A stretch of DNA of 62,780 nucleotides from Lachnospiraceae bacterium (GTDB lineage: Bacteria > Bacillota > Clostridia > Lachnospirales > Lachnospiraceae): the NCBI GenBank assembly GCA_021202075.1, contig JAJQDT010000155.1, positions 43,949 through 106,728 of the forward strand, in the 5' to 3' direction. The notes below the pieces were generated by a model. It was not told the DNA's origin. It did no database searches and saw only the letters and a program-made list of their open reading frames with translations. Made by a program: the position numbers and the translations under genes. The first letter of the stretch is position 1. Each line of letters starts with the position of its first letter. Below are positions 53,092 to 61,898 of this stretch, piece by piece.

Positions 53092-54450
53092 ATGATCATA
53101 AAAAACGGAACCATCCTCTCTCCCGGAACCAGTGAACAATATCGTGCAGATTTAAGAATTGTAAATGGAATCATTGCAGAAATCGGCGATTCGGATTCTT
53201 TTCCTGTTGAAGATGAGCAGGAGAAAATCATCGACGCGTCCTCCTGCGTCGTCGCTCCCGGTCTTGTCGATGTGCATGTACATTTCCGTGACCCGGGCTA
53301 TACCTGGAAGGAGGATCTGCACACAGGAGCCCGCGCGGCCGCGGCCGGAGGCTTTACAACCGTTATCTGTATGGCAAATACGAATCCTCCCGTAGACAAT
53401 CCGGATACCCTTATGGATTTACTGCGCCGTGCAGAATCAGAATCCGTGCGCATTCATTTCACAGCCGCCGTCACAAAAGGGCTGCACGGCATGGAGCTCA
53501 CCGATTTTGAAACCCTCGCTTCTCTGGGCGCCTGCGGATTTACTGACGACGGGATCCCCCTGACCGATGAAAAGCTGGCGGAGGTCGCGATGAGACGCGC
53601 GAATGCGCTTGGGCTCCCCCTCTCTTTCCATGAAGAGGATCCTGCCTTTATCGAAAAACCCGGAACCAACCGGACCGCCCCCGCGATTGCGGAGGATCTT
53701 CTGGTGGCCCGCGACTGCATGCTTTCCAGATATACCGGCGCTGTGATCGACATCCAGCACATCAGCTCCGCGGCCTCCGTAGCGCTCGTACGCACGGCGA
53801 AAGCATTGGGCGCTCCGGTCTTTGCCGAAGCCACTCCGCACCATTTTTCTCTCACCGAAGAAGCGGTACAGATCTTCGAAACCTATGCAAAAATGAACCC
53901 GCCTCTCCGTACCGAAGCGGACCGGCAGGCTATCATCGAAGGGCTGAAGGACGGAACCATTGACATCATCGCGACCGACCACGCGCCCCACAGCACAAAA
54001 GAGAAAATGCGCGACAATTTTTTCGACGCTCCAAGCGGCATCATTGGCCTCGAAACTTCACTGGGACTTGGCATCACCAATCTCGTGCGCTCCGGTCATC
54101 TCACCCTGCTGCAGCTTCTGGAAAAGATGACCGTAAACCCGGCAAAGCTCTATCGGATGGATCCGCTCGCCTCGCCGCAAGGTGTGTCAGCGCACTCCGG
54201 TTTTGAAGCAGATTCAGCCAGGGATTCCCAACCATGTACGGCCGGTCGCGCTCCCAAAATTTCCGGATATCAGCAGACAGCCTTTTACGGCTCCATCCGG
54301 CCGGGCTGCGTCGCAGATCTCGTGATTTTTAACCCGGATGAAACCTTTATCGCCGGAAATTATCAGTCCAAATCCGAAAACACACCCTTCACCGGGATGC
54401 AGCTGTACGGCAAAATCCATTACACCATCTGCGGGGGCAGAGTTGTATAA
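53092..54450 (+). CDS. pyrC: Dihydroorotase
   Basis: 452-residue class I dihydroorotase of pyrimidine synthesis. Zinc ligands appear in DVHVHFRDPG (His62, His64), IDIQHISS and ATPHHF, with catalytic Asp296 in IATDHAPHS. Near the C-terminus, about 35-40 extra residues interrupt the usual step from YRMD to GSIRPGCVADLVIF. The ATG at 53092 is six bases from GGGGG; an ATG at 53080 has no ribosome site. It lies on the opposite strand inside the transglutaminase-like island and is unrelated to it in function. Confidence 0.95.
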   Translation: MIIKNGTILSPGTSEQYRADLRIVNGIIAEIGDSDSFPVEDEQEKIIDASSCVVAPGLVDVHVHFRDPGYTWKEDLHTGARAAAAGGFTTVICMANTNPPVDNPDTLMDLLRRAESESVRIHFTAAVTKGLHGMELTDFETLASLGACGFTDDGIPLTDEKLAEVAMRRANALGLPLSFHEEDPAFIEKPGTNRTAPAIAEDLLVARDCMLSRYTGAVIDIQHISSAASVALVRTAKALGAPVFAEATPHHFSLTEEAVQIFETYAKMNPPLRTEADRQAIIEGLKDGTIDIIATDHAPHSTKEKMRDNFFDAPSGIIGLETSLGLGITNLVRSGHLTLLQLLEKMTVNPAKLYRMDPLASPQGVSAHSGFEADSARDSQPCTAGRAPKISGYQQTAFYGSIRPGCVADLVIFNPDETFIAGNYQSKSENTPFTGMQLYGKIHYTICGGRVV

Positions 54451-54555
54451 ATCACTAACAGAAAAGAAAAATGCCGCAAACCAAAATGACAGGAACAAAA
54501 ACCGCCAGCGTTCTGTTCCAGTCATTTAGTCTCATACAGAGTTATCATATCGCTA

Positions 54556-55470
54556 TTATATCGTTATCACATAGTACCGGCCCTTCGCGTAGTTCGGCAC
54601 ATTGGTTCCGGTCGTACCATACGGCATGCCAAAATAATTATGCGTTTTATCCGTCAGGGACCAGCTTGGGTCGTAGACATAATTGCCAATCTCCGCCCAG
54701 CCGTGTCCGCCAGAGGACACCGCACTGGCTTTGTAGCCAACCGCGTTCGCCAGATAGGCAAATATCACACCATAATTATGACAGTCCGCCGTGAGGGCAC
54801 CATTAATGAAGCTGCGTTCCGCATAATAGAGATCCCAGTTCTTCCCTCCGGGAAACGAACCAATACTCGAATATTTATAATGTGTTTTCGTATACTCAAA
54901 CAACTTCTTTAATTTCTGCGCTTTTGTATCACTGTTTTTTGTAACCGAGCGCATAATCACATTTGCCTTATACAAAATGGGGAGCTTGCGTTTGCTGTAA
55001 GAAGTCATCCTTGCTTTCCCATTTTTCCTCAAATATATGCCGTTGACGGTCTTCGAAGTCACCATGTAGCCGTTTTTACGTTTCCCAATTCGAAAATAGT
55101 AGTAGGAGCTTCCGATTTTCTGCCAGCCGGTCCGCTGGATTCCCTTCGAATCGAAGTAATAATATTTTCCGTTGATTTTATATTTTCCGTTCTTGAGTTT
55201 CTTATCGTTTTCGTTATAATAATAGACGTTTCCGGACTTTGCAGTATACCATCTTCCGACTTTTTTCGTTTCCTGCTCCGTCTCCTCCGTTTCTGACGTC
55301 TCTTCCATCGTCGCTGCATCCTCTGATTGCGCGGTTTCCGTTTCCGCCGTGGTCTCAGATGCCAGAACCACGGATTGAACCGCAAAAGAAAGAATCATGG
55401 CAGCTGCAGCCAGCATCAGGGTATGTATTATATATTTCAGATTCCGGTGTTTCAGATTTATTTCTTTCAT
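54556..55470 (-). CDS. Secreted transglutaminase-like protein with wall-binding repeats (4)
   Basis: 304-residue exported protein. The signal peptide (about 1-37) is followed by a Glu/Thr-rich linker, aromatic repeats (NVYYYNENDKKLKNG, KYYYFDSKGIQRTGWQ, SYYYFRIGKRKNGY) and a transglutaminase-like domain with Cys230 (TADCHNYGV), His256 (GGHGWAE) and Asp267 (YDPSW). The ATG at 55470 is six bases from GGAGG. It is nearly a duplicate of the next upstream gene, so the pair arose by recent tandem duplication. Confidence 0.86.
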   Translation of the reverse strand: MKEINLKHRNLKYIIHTLMLAAAAMILSFAVQSVVLASETTAETETAQSEDAATMEETSETEETEQETKKVGRWYTAKSGNVYYYNENDKKLKNGKYKINGKYYYFDSKGIQRTGWQKIGSSYYYFRIGKRKNGYMVTSKTVNGIYLRKNGKARMTSYSKRKLPILYKANVIMRSVTKNSDTKAQKLKKLFEYTKTHYKYSSIGSFPGGKNWDLYYAERSFINGALTADCHNYGVIFAYLANAVGYKASAVSSGGHGWAEIGNYVYDPSWSLTDKTHNYFGMPYGTTGTNVPNYAKGRYYVITI

Positions 55471-55572
55471 TTTTTTCCTCCACATCAAAAAAATCCTGTC
55501 TTTATGTCTGCGCTTTGCTGCGGTCAGCGAATCCTCAGCACAAAGTACCGGATGAACAGCGCCCCTGTATTA

Positions 55573-56490
55573 TCAGATTGCAATCACATACTTTCTACTG
55601 TTCTGATAATTCAGCAGGAAATTTCCCTGCGTACCGTACGTAATCCCACAATAATCCTTCGATGTGTCTGATCTTGACCAGCTGGGATCATAAAATTTAT
55701 TTCCAATCTCGGCCCAGCCGTGCCAGCCGGAGGATACCACATTGACCTTGTAGCCAACCGCATTCGCCAGATAAGCAAAAACTGATGCAAAGGTATAACA
55801 GTCTGCCTTAATGCTGCCGGAAACCAGAACCTTCTCAGCATAGTACATATCCCAGTTATTTCCCCCGACAAACGAGCCTAGGCTGGCATAGCGGTAATAC
55901 GATCTTGTATACTCATAGACCTTTCTCAGCTTCTGCGATTTGGTATCACTGTTCTTCGTAAGTGACCGCATCAGCACATTCGCTTTATAAAGAATGGGGA
56001 GCTTCCGTTTGCTGTAGGAATTCATCTTTGCCTTTCCATTCTTCTTAATCGTAATGCCATTGATGGTCTTCGACGTCACCATATAACCATTCTTTCGCTT
56101 CGCAATTCGAAAATAATAATACGAGCTGCCGATTTTCTGCCAGCCGGTCCGCTGAATCCCCTTTGAGTCAAAATAATAATATTTCCCGTTGATTTTATAC
56201 TTTCCGCCTTTCAGCTTTTTGCCATTCTCGTCATAATAATAGACATTCCCGGACTTCGCGGTATACCACTTGCTGACCTTTCCGGATTTCTTCTTTGTGG
56301 CAGTCGTTCCAGAAGTCTCCGTCTCCGTCGTCGCGGAGCTATCCGATGCCTCTGTGCTCTGCGCCGCATCTTCCGTAGTTTCCGACGCCATTACACGAGC
56401 CGGACGAAGGCAGGCCAGTGCCAGTCCCAAAACAAGCGCACCCAGCAGAAGCAGCCCGCGATACGCCTTACAAAAGTTTTCCTTTTTCAT
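55573..56490 (-). CDS. Secreted transglutaminase-like protein with wall-binding repeats (5)
   Basis: 305-residue exported protein, close paralogue of the one just downstream. Signal peptide about 1-36, Ser/Thr-rich linker, aromatic repeats of the same wording (KYYYFDSKGIQRTGWQ), then a transglutaminase-like domain with Cys231 (KADCYTFAS), His257 (GWHGWAE) and Asp268 (FYDPSW). The most variable stretches are the linker and the residues around the cysteine. The ATG at 56490 follows AAAGGGGA. Confidence 0.86.
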   Translation of the reverse strand: MKKENFCKAYRGLLLLGALVLGLALACLRPARVMASETTEDAAQSTEASDSSATTETETSGTTATKKKSGKVSKWYTAKSGNVYYYDENGKKLKGGKYKINGKYYYFDSKGIQRTGWQKIGSSYYYFRIAKRKNGYMVTSKTINGITIKKNGKAKMNSYSKRKLPILYKANVLMRSLTKNSDTKSQKLRKVYEYTRSYYRYASLGSFVGGNNWDMYYAEKVLVSGSIKADCYTFASVFAYLANAVGYKVNVVSSGWHGWAEIGNKFYDPSWSRSDTSKDYCGITYGTQGNFLLNYQNSRKYVIAI

Positions 56491-56595
56491 AATCTCTTTC
56501 CCCTTTCTGCCGCCAAAGTAATTGTAAAAGTCAGTCGCACTGGCCTTATTCTATTGAAAGCCGTGCAGTCAAAGCTTTGCCTGGCAAAATGAAAA

Positions 56596-57105
56596 TTATT
56601 TATGCTGCGTTCTTTGCTGCCTTCGGTAGAAAAACAGCACAACCCTCTCCAGACGTCTTTTGAACACAATCTGGATCTCTTCCTTCGGATGAATCGGCTT
56701 CGTGAGGATCGAGTACAGGCCCGTCCGTCTGGCCCCGTACACATCCGTGAACAGCTGGTCGCCGACAAAAAGCGTTGTCGAACGCGTCGTCCTCATCTCC
56801 GCCATCGCCCGCTCATAGCCCTTCCGCGAGGGCTTATGCGCATCCTCTACAAAATGCACTCCAATGTCCCGGTTGAACATCTCCACCCGCTCCCGCTGAT
56901 TATTCGACAGCAGACAGCATTCAAACCCCAGCGAATCCAGGTACGAAAACAACGACCGCGCCCGCGCATCCGCAGGAGCGCCATGCGGCACCAGCGTATT
57001 ATCAATATCAAAAATAATCCCCCGGTACCCCTGCCGGTAAAAGCCGGCATAGTCGACATCATACGCCGAATCTAAGTACTCATCCGGATAGAACATATCA
57101 AACAT
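56596..57105 (-). CDS. yqeG: YqeG-family HAD phosphatase
   Basis: 169-residue HAD-IIIA phosphatase. Asp33 and Asp35 in IIFDIDNTLVPHG form the nucleophile motif; VGDQLFTDVYGARR near residue 125 is the metal-binding motif. The family start FYPDEYLDSAYDVDYA supports ATG 57105, with GGAG about eleven bases upstream. YqeG homologues are often near yqeH and ribosome-assembly genes; here the gene follows polC by 57 bases. Its substrate is not established by sequence. Confidence 0.93.
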   Translation of the reverse strand: MFDMFYPDEYLDSAYDVDYAGFYRQGYRGIIFDIDNTLVPHGAPADARARSLFSYLDSLGFECCLLSNNQRERVEMFNRDIGVHFVEDAHKPSRKGYERAMAEMRTTRSTTLFVGDQLFTDVYGARRTGLYSILTKPIHPKEEIQIVFKRRLERVVLFFYRRQQRTQHK

Positions 57106-57162
57106 ACTATTACTGCTCCATGAAATGTAAATCGCCCGTGCCGACACAGGCGTCTCACAGCA

Positions 57163-60100
57163 TTACGACACCATATCAAAAATCGACAGCTGGTTGGTCT
57201 CGGGCAGTCCGTCCAGGATCCGCAGGTCTGCCAGCAGGTCCGTCATCGTCTTGCCCACCTTCGCCCGCGTCATGAAATCATCCTTCGACAGGAACAGCCC
57301 GTCCTTGCAGGCGTCCACAATGGAGGCCGCCGCCTTTTCGCCCAGACCGGAGATGGAGCTTAAGGACGGCATGATATCGTTCCCGACAATCTGGAAGCGG
57401 GTCGCCTGCGCCTTATAAATATCGATTGGTACAAAGTTCAGTCCGCGCGCGTACATCTCCAGCACACTTTTCATATCCTTGTAGGTATCCTGCTCTTTTT
57501 TGCTCAGCGAATCCGCCCGCTTTTCAAAATCTGCCATGTGATAGAGCAGCCGCTCCTTCCCCTGGCACATCAGCTCGTAGTCAAAGCCCGACGCGCGGAT
57601 GCTGAAATACGCCGCATAATATTCCCGGGGATAGTTGATTTTGCAGTAGGCGATGCGCCATGCCATCATGACATACGCCGCCGCATGCGCCTTCGGGAAC
57701 ATATACTTGATCTTTTTACAGGACCATATGTACCAGTCAGGCACGCCGTGGGCGGTCATCTCTGTCTCCCACTCCGGCTTCAGACCTTTTCCCTTGCGGA
57801 CGCTCTCCATGATGGTAAAGGACAGCTCGCTGTCGAGCCCCTTTCCGATCAGATAAATCATGATGTCATCACGCGTACAGATGGCTGTGGAAATCGTCGC
57901 CTTGCCCTCCTGGATCAGGGTCTGCGCGTTGCCGAGCCACACGTCCGTGCCGTGCGCCAGGCCGGCGATCCGCACCAGGTCAGAAAAATGCGTCGGCTTT
58001 GTGTCAATCAGCATCTGCATCGCGAATTCCGTGCCGAACTCGGGAATGCCCAGAGACCCCAGCGGCACGCCGCCAATGTCGTCCGGCGTGATGCCAAGCG
58101 CCTCCGTACTCGTAAACAGCGACATGACGCCCGGATCGTCCAGCGGAATCTCCTTCGGATCCAGGCCGGTCAGATCCTGCAGCATTCGGATCATGGTTGG
58201 ATCATCGTGTCCGAGAATATCGAGCTTGAGCAGGTTATGATCGATCGAGTGATAATCAAAATGTGTTGTCACGATATCAGTCGTCATATCGTTTGCGGGG
58301 TGCTGTACCGGCGTAAACGAATAAATCTCATCCCCAATGGGCAAGACGATGATGCCGCCCGGATGCTGGCCGGTCGTGCGGCGAACCCCGACGCAGCCCT
58401 GCACGATGCGGTCGATCTCACAATTCCGCTTATGAATGTTACGATCCTCATAATAATTTTTGACATATCCGAACGCCGTCTTGTCGGCCAGTGTGCCGAT
58501 CGTCCCGGCCCGGAAGGTCTGCCCCGCGCCAAAAATCACCTCGGTATATTTGTGCGCCTTACTCTGGTATTCGCCGGAAAAGTTCAGGTCGATATCCGGC
58601 TCCTTGTTCCCCTTGAACCCCAGAAACGTCTCAAACGGAATGTCAAACCCTTCCTTGCACAGCTTCGTGCCGCAGTTCGGACAGATTTTATCCGGCATAT
58701 CGCAGCCGGCCATCCCGGCGTATTTTTTTACCTCCTCCGAGTCAAAATCGCTGTAGTGACAGTTCGGACAGACGTAATGCGGACTGAGCGGATTCACCTC
58801 CGTAATCCCGGACATCGTCGCGACAAAGGACGAGCCGACGGAACCGCGCGAGCCGACCAGATAGCCGTCCGCGTTGGACTTCCACACCAGCTTCTGCGCG
58901 ATGATATACATCACGGCGAAGCCATTGGAAATGATGGAGTTCAGCTCCCGCTCCAGCCGTTCCTCCACAATATCCGGCAGCGGTTCGCCGTAAATCTCAT
59001 GCGCCTTTTCATAGCAGAGGTTTCGAAGAATCTGATCCGAATTTTCAATGACCGGCGGGCATTTATCCGGCCGCACCGGGGAAATCCGCTCACACATATC
59101 GGCGATTATATTCGTGTTGGTCACCACGACCTCATATGCCTTTTCCTCACCCAGATAAGCAAACTCCTCCAGCATCTCTCCGGTCGTGCGCAGATACAGC
59201 GGCGCCTGCTCGTCCGCGTCCGAAAAGCCCCGGCTCCCCATGATGATACGCCGGTAAATCTCATCCTGCGGGTCGAGAAAATGCACGTCGCAGGTCGCTA
59301 CGACCGGCTTATGGTACTGCTCACCCAGCTTTACGATCTCCCGATTATACTCCCGGAGCTCTTCTTCCGTCTTACGGTCCTCGTAACCCTCCCGCGTCAT
59401 AAACAGGTTGTTGCCGATGGGCTGAATTTCCAGATAATCATAAAAGTCCACCAGCCGCTTCATCTCCGGCGCGGAGGCGCCCCGCACCAGCGCCCGGTAA
59501 AGCTCGCCCGCCTCGCAGGCGGAGCCGAGCAGCAGCCCCTCGCGATATTGCGCAAGGACACTTTTGGGCACACGAGGCTTTCGGTTAAAATAATCAATAT
59601 GCGACCAGGACACCAGACGGTAGAGATTGGTCCGGCCGATCTCATTTGTCGTCAGAATAATCGCGTGATACGTCGGCAGTTTTTTGATCTGATCCTTCGA
59701 GGAGCGCCCGAGCGCATTCAGCTGCGCCAGCGTCGTGATGTCCTTCTTTTGCAGCATCACCAGGAACTTCTCGAAAATCTCCGCTGTGCACCCGGCGTCG
59801 TCCACCGCGCGGTGATGATGCGCCAGGGAGACGCCGACCGCCTTGGCCACGGTATCCAGCTTAAAGCGGTTCAGTGCCGGAAGCAGCACGCGCGCCATCG
59901 CAACCGTATCCACCGCGGTCTGATCACATGGGATTGACAGCCTGCGGCAATTTTCCTCGATAAAGCTCATATCAAACGAGGCATTGTGCGCCACCATCAC
60001 ACAGCCCTCGCAGAATTCCATAAATTCCGGAAGGATGGTTTCAATCGTCGGCGCGTCCATCACCATACTGTCATTGATGCTGGTCAGCTCCTCGATGCGG

Positions 60101-61758
60101 AACGGGATCGGCACCTCCGGATTGACAAAGGTGCTGAATTTATCCGTGATTTTCCCATTCTGCACCTTGACCGCGCCAATCTCAATGATGCGGTTATTCT
60201 GCGGCGAAAACCCGGTCGTCTCCAGATCGAAGACCACAAAATCCGCATCCAGCCTCTGGCCCTTTTCATTCACCGCGATCTCTTTGAGGTCATCGACAAT
60301 ATAGGCCTCCATCCCGTAAATCACCTTGAAATCGCTGTCCGATGGCACCGCGTGGGCTGCGTCCGGGAACGCCTGCACAGCCCCATGATCCGTGATGGCA
60401 ATCGCCTTCTGTCCCCAGCTCATCGCCCGCGCGATGATATCCTTCACATCCGAAACGCCGTCCATGTCGCTCATCTTCGTATGACAGTGAAGCTCCACGC
60501 GCTTTTCGGCGGCCGTATCCTCCCGCTTCACACGGAAATCCGCGCACTTTTTGATGCCCTGCACGTTTCCAATCGTCAGCTGACTGTCAAACCGGTCAAT
60601 CGTTGTCACGCCATTGACAAGCAAAAACGATTTCGGCTTCACCGCGGCAGCCACCTCTTCGACCTGTTCTTTTTTCAAAAACATTTTCACGACAATGGTA
60701 TCAGTAAAATCTGTAATTGCAAAGATAAACAGAGTCTTCTCGATCCGCAGCTCCCGCTGCTCCACCGACAACACCTGTCCTCGGAGAATCACATTGCCAA
60801 TCTCCCCGGTAATCGTCTCAATCGCGACCGGCTCCCCCTCGAAATCTCTGCCGTATAGCACGTCCGGGTTGTCCGAGCGCCGGTAGCTGTTTGAGTAGTC
60901 TTTCGAAAACGAGCGTCGCTTCTGGAATCCGCCGGTTTGTGAAGCATTCGCATTTCCGGTACCTGCCGACGAATTGTCGGCATTCCCATATCCCCCAGAG
61001 CCGTTTTCCGGCGCGGCCGCCGCATTCCCATGGAATCCGTCAGCACTTCCGGCAGCTCCGCTTCCTTCCGATGCGTTCTGTCGTTTCATGCCGGAAACAC
61101 CCGCGTGCGTTCCTGCCGCGCTTCTTCCATCGACAGCACTGCCCTCGCCATCCGCACGGTCTCCACCCTGGCCCGCCCGCGCATAATTCCGCGCGATGTT
61201 CGCGACCTCCTGCTCCAGCTCAAAATCCGCCTGCTCCCGCCTGCGGTTTTTGACCGGCTCCGTGCGTTTTGCGCTCACATGAAAATCCATCCCGCATCGC
61301 TCGCAGAAAATCTTTTCCAGAATGTCCAGCAGCTCTTTTTCCTTCCCATCCGCCACGACCGAATCCGGGATCAGAAGCTGCATCGTGTTTTCATCCGAAA
61401 ACTCTTTCTTCGCCTGATGAAACAGGCTGTAAAGCAGCGCATTATAGTCCTTCAACTCCAGATTGATGCTTTCTTCGTACAGCGGCATGAGCTTTTTGGG
61501 TGTATACTGCTTCGAGAGATGAAATTTCTCAATCAGCTTCACCGTCAGGTATCCTTCCGGAAACAGCTGCTTCCTGATCGCATCCTCCAGCGCCACTACA
61601 TTTTTTTTGAAAATCAGCCGGTCGCTCGCGATATAGACGTGCATAAAATCGCGTCGACGGTTCATCGTCACGCGATCCACGGTCACATATTCCAAAAATC
61701 CCGCCAGAGTATCATTCACCTCCAGAGACGGAAACACCTCTGAAAACGACTTGCCCAT
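57163..61758 (-). CDS. polC: DNA polymerase III PolC
   Basis: 1531-residue Gram-positive replicative polymerase with built-in proofreading. Order: N-terminal domain (1-190), OB fold (VILRGQVLSVEQRELRIEKT), PHP domain (VELHCHTKMSDMDGVSD), inserted DnaQ-type 3'-5' exonuclease (FVVFDLETTGFSP...HNASFDMSF...HHHRAVDDA), then the C-family palm with zinc motifs (CPNCHYSDF, CPNCGTKLC) and PDIDLNFSGEYQ. A stretch of about 85 residues (194-280), very rich in Gly, Ala, Asn and Ser, separates the N domain from the OB fold. The ATG at 61758 follows AGGAGG. Confidence 0.97.
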   Translation of the reverse strand: MGKSFSEVFPSLEVNDTLAGFLEYVTVDRVTMNRRRDFMHVYIASDRLIFKKNVVALEDAIRKQLFPEGYLTVKLIEKFHLSKQYTPKKLMPLYEESINLELKDYNALLYSLFHQAKKEFSDENTMQLLIPDSVVADGKEKELLDILEKIFCERCGMDFHVSAKRTEPVKNRRREQADFELEQEVANIARNYARAGQGGDRADGEGSAVDGRSAAGTHAGVSGMKRQNASEGSGAAGSADGFHGNAAAAPENGSGGYGNADNSSAGTGNANASQTGGFQKRRSFSKDYSNSYRRSDNPDVLYGRDFEGEPVAIETITGEIGNVILRGQVLSVEQRELRIEKTLFIFAITDFTDTIVVKMFLKKEQVEEVAAAVKPKSFLLVNGVTTIDRFDSQLTIGNVQGIKKCADFRVKREDTAAEKRVELHCHTKMSDMDGVSDVKDIIARAMSWGQKAIAITDHGAVQAFPDAAHAVPSDSDFKVIYGMEAYIVDDLKEIAVNEKGQRLDADFVVFDLETTGFSPQNNRIIEIGAVKVQNGKITDKFSTFVNPEVPIPFRIEELTSINDSMVMDAPTIETILPEFMEFCEGCVMVAHNASFDMSFIEENCRRLSIPCDQTAVDTVAMARVLLPALNRFKLDTVAKAVGVSLAHHHRAVDDAGCTAEIFEKFLVMLQKKDITTLAQLNALGRSSKDQIKKLPTYHAIILTTNEIGRTNLYRLVSWSHIDYFNRKPRVPKSVLAQYREGLLLGSACEAGELYRALVRGASAPEMKRLVDFYDYLEIQPIGNNLFMTREGYEDRKTEEELREYNREIVKLGEQYHKPVVATCDVHFLDPQDEIYRRIIMGSRGFSDADEQAPLYLRTTGEMLEEFAYLGEEKAYEVVVTNTNIIADMCERISPVRPDKCPPVIENSDQILRNLCYEKAHEIYGEPLPDIVEERLERELNSIISNGFAVMYIIAQKLVWKSNADGYLVGSRGSVGSSFVATMSGITEVNPLSPHYVCPNCHYSDFDSEEVKKYAGMAGCDMPDKICPNCGTKLCKEGFDIPFETFLGFKGNKEPDIDLNFSGEYQSKAHKYTEVIFGAGQTFRAGTIGTLADKTAFGYVKNYYEDRNIHKRNCEIDRIVQGCVGVRRTTGQHPGGIIVLPIGDEIYSFTPVQHPANDMTTDIVTTHFDYHSIDHNLLKLDILGHDDPTMIRMLQDLTGLDPKEIPLDDPGVMSLFTSTEALGITPDDIGGVPLGSLGIPEFGTEFAMQMLIDTKPTHFSDLVRIAGLAHGTDVWLGNAQTLIQEGKATISTAICTRDDIMIYLIGKGLDSELSFTIMESVRKGKGLKPEWETEMTAHGVPDWYIWSCKKIKYMFPKAHAAAYVMMAWRIAYCKINYPREYYAAYFSIRASGFDYELMCQGKERLLYHMADFEKRADSLSKKEQDTYKDMKSVLEMYARGLNFVPIDIYKAQATRFQIVGNDIMPSLSSISGLGEKAAASIVDACKDGLFLSKDDFMTRAKVGKTMTDLLADLRILDGLPETNQLSIFDMVS

Positions 61759-61824
61759 GCAAACTGCCTCCTGTTACGCAATTGATATTATCCCGTTTCA
61801 CTTAATAACGACTTTCTTTTTACA

Positions 61825-61851
61825 CGGTCTCCGCACAGAATGCGAAGACCG
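61825..61851 (-). other. Hairpin between the Ig-like protein gene and polC
   Basis: CGGTCTCCGC and GCGAAGACCG pair over 10 bases (one G-U) with a 7-base loop. No U tract follows on either strand, so a terminator function is uncertain. Confidence 0.4.
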
Positions 61852-61898
61852 GTTACGAATAAAGTCAAATATACTTTTGTTTTGTCACTCTTTAACCT

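Noticed and set aside
57538..59937. A 799-codon plus-strand open frame opposite polC
   Set aside because: It is antisense to a clearly conserved polymerase region, has atypical composition and no translation signals.
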